Translations under genes and position numbers: made by a program
The notes under the pieces: model-generated
Told to the model about the DNA's origin: nothing
Databases searched by the model: none
The model's input: only the letters and a program-made list of their open reading frames with translations
Part shown: positions 9,608 to 17,366 of the stretch, piece by piece
How the letters are laid out: the number at the start of each line of letters is the position of its first letter
Position numbering within the stretch: position 1 is the first letter of the stretch
Origin: Candidatus Desulfovibrio intestinigallinarum
GTDB taxonomy: Bacteria > Desulfobacterota > Desulfovibrionia > Desulfovibrionales > Desulfovibrionaceae
Assembly: GCA_019114565.1 (NCBI GenBank)
Contig: DXFI01000288.1
Location: 1 to 32,547 of the forward strand
Reading direction: 5' to 3'
Length of the DNA stretch: 32,547 nucleotides

Positions 9608-10972
9608 CTAACGCGCCACAGCCGTTCCCTGCACAGGCTTGCCTTCATGCTCGCCCGTCAGCGTACGCAGGAACGCCACAATCAGGGCGCGGTCGCTTTC
9701 AGGCACATCAAGACCGGAGCAGTAGGTACCCATGATGCGCACGGCGTCATCCAGGGTGGTGACGGTGCCGTCATGCAGATAGGGGTGCGTCAGCTCCACG
9801 TTGCGCAGGTTCGGCACCTTGAAGCGGTGCATGTCGTCGGCCTGCTTGGTGGCATTGAAGCGGCCCTTGTCGGAACCCAGCGCTTCGCCGCCGCGATCCG
9901 CAAAGTAGTCCTTCTTCAGGTCCATGTATTCGTAGGACTGGCCGCCCACGCTCTTGCCCACATGGCAGGAAGAGCAGCGATACGCCTTGAAGCGTTCGTA
10001 GCCCTTGACTTCTTCGCTGCTCAGGGCCGTCTTGTCGCCGCGCAGCCACTTGTCAAAGCGGCTGTTGGGAGAAAGAAGGGTCTTTTCGTATTCGGCAATG
10101 GCATCCGTGATGTTCTTGCCGGACCAGCCGTCAGGGTACACGGCCTTGAACTGGGCCGTCAGCGCTTCGTCCTGAGCCAGACGGGCGACGATTTCATCCC
10201 AGTCCTTGCTGCCCATTTCGATGGGATTCAGCGGCGGACCACCGGCCTGTTCCTGAAGGTCGGCCGCACGGCCGTCCCAGAACTGGACAAAGTTGAACGC
10301 GGCATTGAAGACCGTCGGCGCGTTCACATCGCCGAACTGCTTGCGGATGCCTTCGGAGAAACGGGAGTTGTCCGTGCCGCCCTTGTCCAGCGCATGGCAG
10401 CCGGAGCAGGCGAGGCTGCTGTCGGCGGACAGGCGCTTGTCGTTGAACAGGGTCTTGCCAAGATCCACCTTCGCCTTGTTGACCGCCAGCTTGCGCGGCA
10501 GGGGCTGCAGGGGTTCGTTGGCGTGAGCGGGCGCGGCGTCCGTCGCATAGTGCGCCTTGCGGGTGGTCGCCACCCAGTCAAGAATCTGCTTCTTTTCCTT
10601 GTCGGAAAGACGGCTGCCCCAGTGCACCACGGCGAACTTGGCAGGCGGCATGGTGTCATTGTTGATGACCCATTCCATCTTGGCCAGCACGGTTTCGCCC
10701 ACGGGCTTGTCCTTGCTCTGCACCAGTTCCTGATTGAGGTTCATGGCGCGCAGACCGTCATTGTAATCCTTTTCAATGATGCTGCGGATACCGGGAACCT
10801 TGGCGTAGAAAGGCAAATCATACCCCTTGGTATGACAGGCCATGCACTTTTCCTGCACGATGCCGGAAACGCTGGCGAATTTGCTCTTCACATCGCCCAG
10901 GTCCTGCGCCATGACCGGAGCGCAGGCCAGAAGAAAGCCCACACCCGTTACTGCCGCAAAAACCTTCCTCAT
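9608..10972 (-). CDS. Cytochrome c peroxidase family protein with three CXXCH motifs
   Basis: Signal peptide; CMACH, CSGCH, CSSCH; FNDKRLSADSSLACSGCHALDKGG and VPNLRNVELTHPYLHDG typical of bacterial CCPs; AGGAGG upstream of ATG at 10972. Confidence 0.92.
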   Translation of the reverse strand: MRKVFAAVTGVGFLLACAPVMAQDLGDVKSKFASVSGIVQEKCMACHTKGYDLPFYAKVPGIRSIIEKDYNDGLRAMNLNQELVQSKDKPVGETVLAKMEWVINNDTMPPAKFAVVHWGSRLSDKEKKQILDWVATTRKAHYATDAAPAHANEPLQPLPRKLAVNKAKVDLGKTLFNDKRLSADSSLACSGCHALDKGGTDNSRFSEGIRKQFGDVNAPTVFNAAFNFVQFWDGRAADLQEQAGGPPLNPIEMGSKDWDEIVARLAQDEALTAQFKAVYPDGWSGKNITDAIAEYEKTLLSPNSRFDKWLRGDKTALSSEEVKGYERFKAYRCSSCHVGKSVGGQSYEYMDLKKDYFADRGGEALGSDKGRFNATKQADDMHRFKVPNLRNVELTHPYLHDGTVTTLDDAVRIMGTYCSGLDVPESDRALIVAFLRTLTGEHEGKPVQGTAVAR

Positions 10973-11186
10973 ATAGTCCTCCTCGTCGGATGGATACAAC
11001 GCCCCCACAATGGAGACGATTGGTGGCCGGATACCGGAAAGAAACCGGGAAAGCGCCCGCGCAAGGCGCGTGCGAATTCCGCTGCGGCGGGAACCGTCGA
11101 TGCTGCCCCGGCATAAAGAGAATTTCCTGCGCGAACGGCTAAAAAGCTATGGCGAAATTTTTTTCACAAAGACTGCTATTTGTCAA

Positions 11187-11204
11187 TAATAATAATTATT
11201 ATTA
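11187..11204. promoter_or_regulatory. 18-bp perfect AT palindrome, candidate Fur/PerR-type operator upstream of the peroxidase gene
   Basis: TAATAATAATTATTATTA; resembles NAT-repeat Fur boxes. Confidence 0.35.
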
Positions 11205-11306
11205 GGTAATTTATTTGCCGCAGGCTCTCAGTCCGTCTTTTCTGCGGACAGCAAAAAGTAAGCGTTTTACCTAGATACATGAAACAGACTGAAATTACTA
11301 GCTATA

Positions 11307-11338
11307 TTTTTCTAGAAAAAAAATACATTTTCTATATT
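11307..11338 (+). promoter_or_regulatory. Candidate promoter/operator for the structured leader and small ORF
   Basis: Perfect palindrome TTTTTCTAGAAAAA (11307-11320) then -10-like TATATT (11333-11338). Confidence 0.3.
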
Positions 11339-11348
11339 CTTTCGAACG

Positions 11349-11540
11349 GTTCCTTTTGGAACAAGTCCCGTTTCCGGCCGCGGTGAAACGCGCGGCCGCC
11401 CGGGACTTTCCGATGCGCCCGCGCATCTCCTCCGCTCCGGCATTTTTCCGTGCCTGCAGCCCGTCGGCTGTACGGCACAAAGATTTCCCCTTTCGGGGAA
11501 TCGGAGTCCCCTCCGACAACAAAAAGGGGTTCTCGGAACC
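11349..11540 (+). promoter_or_regulatory. Structured 5' leader, candidate cis-regulatory RNA
   Basis: Consecutive hairpins: GTTCCTTTTGGAAC; GTCCCG..GGCCGCG..CGCGGCC..CGGGAC; GTGCC..CAGCC..GGCTG..GGCAC; GATTTCCCCTTTCGGGGAATC; TCGGAGTCCCCTCCGA; GGTTCTCGGAACC, then AAAGGAGGTG. Confidence 0.45.
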
Positions 11541-11552
11541 AAAGGAGGTGTT

Positions 11553-11735
11553 ATGAGCGCATACGGTACGCCCGGCACGCCGGCGACCGGCTATGGCAGC
11601 ATCCTGACACGGCAGGAGATCGCCTTCATCCTCGGCATGTACGCCAAGGATGCGGAAGATCGCGAAAGAAAGCAGAGCCTTTCTTCACCCTGCTCGTCCG
11701 CACCCAAGGATGCCCGAGGACGCAAGCCGGAATAG
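11553..11735 (+). CDS. Small protein of unknown function (60 aa), possibly the 5' part of a frameshifted ORF
   Basis: MSAYGTPGTPATGYGSILTRQEIAFILGMYAKDAEDRERKQ...; near-consensus SD AAAGGAGGTGTTATG. Confidence 0.5.
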   Translation: MSAYGTPGTPATGYGSILTRQEIAFILGMYAKDAEDRERKQSLSSPCSSAPKDARGRKPE

Positions 11736-12029
11736 ACAATCGCGCCGTGCGATTGTCCCGACGAGCGCGGGAGCAGATGCCGCGACGACGCAGGACATAC
11801 CCGACGACGCCCCGCAGGGGATACGCGACGGCCTGTTCCTGCCTGCCGCGCGGTGACGTCGGTCGCTCAGGATGGTTCATACCGGGAGCTTTAACGGAAA
11901 TTCGCAGGCGTTTCCCGACGCGTGTGATTCCCCTTTCCGCAAAAGCATCCCCTGTTTTTGCCGTCCGGCACCGGGCATAACTGCGGCAGCGGGCTTCTCC
12001 CGCCCGCTGTCGCCCAAAACAGCGCCGGG

Positions 12030-12071
12030 AGCGAAAGATTCCCCCTCTTTCGCTCCCGGCTCATTTTTTCT
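12030..12071 (+). terminator. Rho-independent terminator
   Basis: gccgggagcgaaagattccccctctttcgctcccggctcattttttc. Confidence 0.8.
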
Positions 12072-12073
12072 CC

Positions 12074-12142
12074 AGAGCATTTCAACTTTGAAAAAGGTGA
12101 AACGCGAGGCTGCGACACAGCGCCGCCTCGCCAAAATGCTCC
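12074..12142 (-). repeat. MITE-like repeat, copy G (69-bp internal-deletion derivative)
   Basis: AGAGCATTTCAACTTTGAAAAAGGTGAAACGCGAGGC...AGCGCCGCC then directly ...AAAATGCTCC; both tips kept, middle missing relative to copy E. Confidence 0.7.
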
Positions 12143-12181
12143 ATCAGGCGACGGGACCCGTTTTTTGCGGAGTCCTCGCCC

Positions 12182-13744
12182 CTACGCTTCCCTGCCTTCC
12201 ATGCGGGCAAGCTCGGCGCTGCGCCCCTCCGCATCCAGGGGCGCGCAGAGCGTATAGGTCTGGCCCTGACGCACCACCTTGCAGACATGGAAATGCTTCT
12301 GCCCGCGGGCGGCCAGCTGCGGCCAGTGCGTAATCAGCAGGGTCTGCCGCGTGCGGGAAAAGTCATCCAGCTTGGCGGCCAGCTTGTTCAGCGTCAGACC
12401 GCCCACGCCCGCGTCCACTTCGTCAAAGATGCAGGTAGCGCTTTCCGCATGCGGCTGCACGGCAATCAGCGCCAGCAGAAAGCGGGACAGTTCGCCGCCG
12501 GACGCAATTCGATCCAGCGGATGCGGCGGCTGCCCGGGATTGGGAGCCCAGAGCAGACGCACCTTTTCATCAGCCACGCCGGGCCACAGTTCCTGCGGCA
12601 GAAATTCGGGAATGACGCGCACCTCTTCGGAAAAGCCCAGGCCGCGCAGTTCCTGCTCCAGCCGCCCGGTAAACTGCAGGGCCGCCTCCCGGCGCTGCGG
12701 CAGAATACGTTCCACAACCCCTTTCAATTCCTCCACCAGCGCGGCAATGCGCCGATTGGCAGCGGAAATATCCAGCGCGCAGGCATCCAGAAAGGACAGG
12801 TTCTCGGCAATTTCCTCGCGCATGGCCAGAATCTCCGGCATGCTGCGATGCAGTTTGCGCTTGAGCTGGGCCAGCTCGTACAGGCGTTCTTCCAGCGCAT
12901 CCACATCAATATCGTCATCCTGCACCGGGGGCCGCCGCAGCCGGGACCGCAACTGAGACAGCCGCTGCCGCGTCTCGGCCACGGCGTCGGCCTCTTCCGT
13001 AAAGTCCTCTTCCACAGCGCCTATGCGCCGCAGCAGCGACTCAAACTGCCCCAGCGCATCCAGCAGGCCCATGTCCTCGGAACCATAGAGGAATGCCTGC
13101 GCCTTTTCGTACAGATCCCGCAGACCGGCCGTTTCCCGCAGGCGCGCCCGCTGCTCTTCCAGCCGCTCTTCCTCCCCTTCTTCCGGGGCCACGCGATCAA
13201 TTTCCTGCTGGCGCATCTCCAGCAAATCCCGCTTGTCGGCCAGTTCCGCCCGCTTTTCCTTGAGTTCTTCCAGGGCATCGGCTTCCGCGCGCAGGCGGCG
13301 CATCAGTTCGTCCCGCGCTTCCAGCAGGTCCCGGCAGGGAACCACGCTTTCCATAAAACGCGCCTGAAAGGCCGGTTGCAGCAACTGCTGCTGCCCGTGC
13401 TGGCTGGTATGGATGAGCAGTTGCGTCCGCAGTTCGCGTACGGCCTCCTGCGAGCGCAGGCTGTCGTTGACATAAAGGCGGCTGCGCCCGCTTTCGGCCA
13501 GCAGTTCACGCCGGATGACAAGCTCCTCGCCGTCAAGCGTAAAAAGCGCCTCCACCCGCGCCTTGTCGGCGCCGCTGCGCACCATGTCCGCGGACAATCT
13601 GTCGCCAAGCACAAAGCCGAGCGCCTTGAGGATGAAACTTTTGCCCGCGCCGGTTTCGCCGGTCAGCACATTCATGCCGGGCGCAAATTCCAGCTCCATG
13701 TCCTCAATAAGCGCAAGATTGCGGATATGCAGATATTCAAGCAT
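12182..13744 (-). CDS. recN: DNA repair protein RecN
   Basis: MLEYLHIRNLALIEDMELEFAPGMNVLTGETGAGKSFILKALGFVLGDR; C-terminal SGGELSRFLLALIA, CIFDEVDAGVGG, LLITHWPQLAA. Confidence 0.93.
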   Translation of the reverse strand: MLEYLHIRNLALIEDMELEFAPGMNVLTGETGAGKSFILKALGFVLGDRLSADMVRSGADKARVEALFTLDGEELVIRRELLAESGRSRLYVNDSLRSQEAVRELRTQLLIHTSQHGQQQLLQPAFQARFMESVVPCRDLLEARDELMRRLRAEADALEELKEKRAELADKRDLLEMRQQEIDRVAPEEGEEERLEEQRARLRETAGLRDLYEKAQAFLYGSEDMGLLDALGQFESLLRRIGAVEEDFTEEADAVAETRQRLSQLRSRLRRPPVQDDDIDVDALEERLYELAQLKRKLHRSMPEILAMREEIAENLSFLDACALDISAANRRIAALVEELKGVVERILPQRREAALQFTGRLEQELRGLGFSEEVRVIPEFLPQELWPGVADEKVRLLWAPNPGQPPHPLDRIASGGELSRFLLALIAVQPHAESATCIFDEVDAGVGGLTLNKLAAKLDDFSRTRQTLLITHWPQLAARGQKHFHVCKVVRQGQTYTLCAPLDAEGRSAELARMEGREA

Positions 13745-13749
13745 GCCAG

Positions 13750-14583
13750 TCACCGTCTCAGACGCGGATCAGCCATATCGCGCAGGCTTTCGCCCAGCAG
13801 GTTATACCCAAGCACCGTCAGCAGAATGGCCATGCCGGGATACACGGAAAGCCACGGCGCAATCTCCAGCGCGCTCTTGCCCTCCAGCAGCATGTTTCCC
13901 CAGCTGGCGTCGGGCGGCTGAACGCCAAGCCCGAGAAAGCTCAGGCTCGATTCCACCAGAATGGCCCCGGCCACGCCCAGCGTGGCGGAAATGAGCACCG
14001 GCGCAAGGGCGTTGCTCAGAATGTGACGCCAGAGGATATACGGCGTGGAACAGCCCGCCAGACGCGCGGCATCCACAAATTCCCGTTCCCGCAGGCTCAG
14101 GGTTTCCGCGCGCACCAGCCGCGCCACCCCCATCCAGGACGTCAGGCCAATGACAATCATGATATTGGTCAGACTGGGCTCCAGAAAGGCAATGACGGAA
14201 AGGATGAGGAAAAAGGAGGGGAAGCACAGCATCACGTCCACCACGCGCATGATGAGCTCATCCACCCAGCCGCGAAAATAGCCGCTTACCAGCCCCAGCA
14301 CCACGCCTATCAGGGTGGAGATGCCCACGGCAACAAAGCCGACCCAGAGGGAAACGCGCCCGCCATAGAGCAGACGGGAAAAAATATCCCGCCCCAGCCG
14401 GTCCGTCCCCAGCCAGAACTCGGACGAGGGAGGCGCAAAGATGGCATTATGCGGCATATTGGGATCGTAGGGCGCAAGCAGCGGCGCGGCCATGGCGGCC
14501 AGCGACATAATCAGCACAAGGCCCAGACCGAGCGCCAGCATGGAGTGCCGTCCCAGAAAACGGCGCAGACAACGCGGCATCAT
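13750..14583 (-). CDS. dppC: ABC transporter permease, dipeptide/oligopeptide type (DppC/OppC)
   Basis: LGTDRLGRDIFSRLLYGGRVSLWVG...RHILSNALAPVLISATLGVAGAILVESSLSFLGLGVQPPDASWGNML. Confidence 0.92.
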   Translation of the reverse strand: MMPRCLRRFLGRHSMLALGLGLVLIMSLAAMAAPLLAPYDPNMPHNAIFAPPSSEFWLGTDRLGRDIFSRLLYGGRVSLWVGFVAVGISTLIGVVLGLVSGYFRGWVDELIMRVVDVMLCFPSFFLILSVIAFLEPSLTNIMIVIGLTSWMGVARLVRAETLSLREREFVDAARLAGCSTPYILWRHILSNALAPVLISATLGVAGAILVESSLSFLGLGVQPPDASWGNMLLEGKSALEIAPWLSVYPGMAILLTVLGYNLLGESLRDMADPRLRR

Positions 14584-14584
14584 G

Positions 14585-15625
14585 TCAGCGTTCCTCCCCC
14601 GCGGCCCGGATGCGCGGATCGGCAAGACCATAGCACACGTCGGCCAGAATATTGCCCGCCAGCGTCAGCACGGCCCCGATCACCAGATTCCCCATAATCA
14701 TGGTATAGTCCCGCGCCATGACGGCGGCATAAAAAAGCTGTCCCAGTCCGGGCAGGGCAAAGATGGATTCAAGAATCACACTGCCGCCGATCAGGCCCGG
14801 CACGGACAGGCCCAGCAGAGTAATGACGGGCAAAAGAGCATTGCGCAGGGCGTGACGCCAGATGACAACCGCCGAAGACAGGCCCTTGGCACGGGCCGTC
14901 AGGATGTAGTCCTGCCGCAGAACTTCCAGCATGCAGGCGCGCATATAACGCGACATGCCCGCCAGACTGCCCACGGTGTATACCAGAATGGGCAGCGCCA
15001 GATGTGACGCCAGATCCGCCGCCTTGCCCCAGAAATCGCGCTGCGCAAAATCCAGCGAGGTCAGCCCTGAAAGCGGCAGCCATTGCAGCTCAATGCCGAA
15101 AAAGAGCATCAGCAGCAGCGCCAGCCAGAAGGACGGCATGGCAAAGCCCAGAAAGACCAGTATCGTCACCGTCTTGTCCAGCAGGGAGTTGCGGCGGCAG
15201 GCCGAAAGAACGCCTATGGGTATGGCGATCAGCAGCGTCAGCATCAGGGACACCAGATTCATGCCCACCGTCAGAGGCAGACGCTCCAGAATCTTGTCCA
15301 GCACGGGGCGGCTGTCCGCCGACATGGATCGGCCAAAGTCCAGCTGCACAATGCGCGTCAGCCAGTCCCAGTATTGCACATACAGGGGCTTGTCGAGGCC
15401 GTACAGGCTTTCAAGCTGTTTTCGTGCGGCTTCGCCCGCCAGCGGATTGAGCGTCGTTTCCATATCCGTGGGCGAACCCGGCGCAAGATGGATGACGCCA
15501 AAGCTGATGACGGTAATACCCAGCAGCACAAGGACGGTCCAGAGAACCTTGCGGCCGATACGCCGCAAGCGCGCTTCCCAGGAGCCGCCGCGCACAGCGG
15601 ACAAAAACAGGCTGTCCTGCGACAT
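14585..15625 (-). CDS. dppB: ABC transporter permease, dipeptide/oligopeptide type (DppB/OppB)
   Basis: [21 protein letters not shown]...[15 protein letters not shown]...[33 protein letters not shown]. Confidence 0.92.
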   Translation of the reverse strand: MSQDSLFLSAVRGGSWEARLRRIGRKVLWTVLVLLGITVISFGVIHLAPGSPTDMETTLNPLAGEAARKQLESLYGLDKPLYVQYWDWLTRIVQLDFGRSMSADSRPVLDKILERLPLTVGMNLVSLMLTLLIAIPIGVLSACRRNSLLDKTVTILVFLGFAMPSFWLALLLMLFFGIELQWLPLSGLTSLDFAQRDFWGKAADLASHLALPILVYTVGSLAGMSRYMRACMLEVLRQDYILTARAKGLSSAVVIWRHALRNALLPVITLLGLSVPGLIGGSVILESIFALPGLGQLFYAAVMARDYTMIMGNLVIGAVLTLAGNILADVCYGLADPRIRAAGEER

Positions 15626-15627
15626 GG

Positions 15628-16155
15628 CTACTCCGTCCGGGTCATCCACTGCCGCATGGCGGCCACTTCCTCTTCCCAGGCCGGCGACAGGCGCAACCCG
15701 AGAAAGCGGGCATACAGGCTGTCCAGCAGGCCGACGCAGGTTTCCATCAGATAGAATTTTTCCAGAAGCAGCGCATCAGGATCAGCATCGTCGTCGCCCT
15801 TGTCCAGCTTGGGCGTTTTAAGGCTGCCCATGCTGAAATCCTCGGCCTTGAGAGTCAGCTGAAAGGCCAGTTCCTCCTTTTCCAGCCGGATGAGCGCCCG
15901 CGTTACCTTCTTGCCCGTGCCCAGTCCGAAACGGGCCTCGCGCAGCGGCGACAGGGAACCGGAAACCGAGGCGGTTTCCCGGGCATCGCCCTCGCCGCCC
16001 TGCACCACGATGCGCTGTTCCATGGAAACGCTGAAGGGCTGCCCCTGCGCATCCACAAAGGCCCCGGGCGCAACGTCGCTCTGATACCAGAGCCACGTCA
16101 AAAACTCCTGTCCAAGAATATTGTCCAACGAATCCAGCGAGGAAGTCTGACTCAT
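15628..16155 (-). CDS. Conserved-looking hypothetical protein between rdgC-like and dppB
   Basis: [54 protein letters not shown]...; AAGGA upstream; ends 3 nt before dppB start. Confidence 0.8.
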   Translation of the reverse strand: MSQTSSLDSLDNILGQEFLTWLWYQSDVAPGAFVDAQGQPFSVSMEQRIVVQGGEGDARETASVSGSLSPLREARFGLGTGKKVTRALIRLEKEELAFQLTLKAEDFSMGSLKTPKLDKGDDDADPDALLLEKFYLMETCVGLLDSLYARFLGLRLSPAWEEEVAAMRQWMTRTE

Positions 16156-16189
16156 GCGTATATCCTTCAAACGTCCGGCAGTCTAAGAA

Positions 16190-16237
16190 GCACAGCGCAG
16201 CCTCGCGTCTTACCTTTTTCAAAGGTGAAACGCTCCG
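16190..16237 (+). repeat. MITE-like repeat, copy H (right-end fragment)
   Basis: GCACAGCGCAGCCTCGCGTCTTACCTTTTTCAAAGGTGAAACGCTCCG matches the right end of copies A and D. Confidence 0.6.
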
Positions 16238-16307
16238 GCTTTTCCCGGCGCGCGGTATCAGGGGAGACGACGCGCTGCGGCCGCCTCCCGGAATCAGAAA
16301 AGACGGG

Positions 16308-16925
16308 CTACACGGCAAATTGCGTCGCTTCGATGCGATCGACCTGCTCCTGCCGCTTTTCATCCAGCAGAGTCAGAGCCAGCGTGTAGGGAGTAATCTG
16401 TTCAAGGCGCAGTTCAAAGGTTTGCAGGAAAAGTTCCATGAAGAGATCAATCATGGAATTCTGCGTCGAGGCAAACCAGATTTCATTGCGATCCGTTGCC
16501 CAGAGGACATTGAATTCCGCGGGAATGGGCAGGAAACGCGCGCGCAGGCGCAGCATGACCTGCTCCTTGATTTCCTTTTTGCGTTCCCGGGCAATAAAGG
16601 TCTTTCCCTGTTCGCTGATGCGGGCCTTTTCTTCCTTGAGCGCAATGGTCAGATGCTTTTTGACCACCGCGGCGGGGATGCGCCGCGTATCAAGCCGCAG
16701 GGAAAAGACAATGTACGCGCCCTTCTGCGGCGGCGCGGTGCGCCAGCGGGTATCCAGCATGTCCTCAAAGCAGACCCAGCCCTTGGACTGCATTTCCGGC
16801 AACTCGTCAATATCCATAAAGGCAAACTGTTTCAGCTTGTCCTCAATGCTCGTCCAGAGTTCGGCAGGCACGGGATCAACGATGCGAAAGCGCGTAAAGC
16901 TGCATGTATTATTGGCAAAACCCAT
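16308..16925 (-). CDS. rdgC: RdgC-like recombination-associated protein
   Basis: MGFANNTCSFTRFRIVDPVPAELWTSIEDKLKQFAFMDIDELPEMQSKGWVCFEDMLDTRW...ARERKKEIKEQVMLRLRARFLPIPAEFNVLW; recalled RdgC pattern, not verified by search. Confidence 0.65.
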   Translation of the reverse strand: MGFANNTCSFTRFRIVDPVPAELWTSIEDKLKQFAFMDIDELPEMQSKGWVCFEDMLDTRWRTAPPQKGAYIVFSLRLDTRRIPAAVVKKHLTIALKEEKARISEQGKTFIARERKKEIKEQVMLRLRARFLPIPAEFNVLWATDRNEIWFASTQNSMIDLFMELFLQTFELRLEQITPYTLALTLLDEKRQEQVDRIEATQFAV

Positions 16926-17102
16926 ACTTTTTCCTGTTGTCGCGCAGAAGGCCCCAGCCCTGCGGAAAAACATCCCGGTAAAAAACAGGCTGTCCGACCG
17001 GCAGCCGAAACACGCGCGCAGTGTACGCGAGAGCATGCGCCTCTGGCAAGGCGTCTCCCCCGTCCTGCCGCACGGCCCGCTTCGTCTCAGGCTCAGAACT
17101 CA

Positions 17103-17251
17103 TAGAGCGTTTCAACTTTGAAAAAAGATGAAACGCGAGGCGGCGGCACAGCGCCGCCCGGCCCGAAGTGAGCGGAAAAACCGCGTTTTTTCCGCGAAAC
17201 GACAGGCCGTATGGTTTGAAATGCGAAGCATTTCAAACTGAAAATGCTCTA
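17103..17251 (-). repeat. MITE-like dispersed repeat, copy E (149 bp)
   Basis: TAGAGCGTTTCAACTTTGAAAAAAGATGAAACGCGAGGCGGCGGCAC...GGTTTGAAATGCGAAGCATTTCAAACTGAAAATGCTCTA; TA at both ends. Confidence 0.87.
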
Positions 17252-17302
17252 AAGAATAATTCCGAGTTACCGCGCCCCAGCCCAGTGAAGCGATAAAAAC
17301 AA

Positions 17303-17341
17303 AACGCGGGCGATGGCCCTTGCACACCATCGCCCGCAGCA
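17303..17341 (-). terminator. Rho-independent terminator of the PEP-synthase-like/two-component cluster
   Basis: GCGGGCGATGG..CCATCGCCCGC stem; minus-strand GTTTTGTTTTT tail. Confidence 0.8.
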
Positions 17342-17366
17342 AAAAGCCAGAAACAGGCCGGAATCC

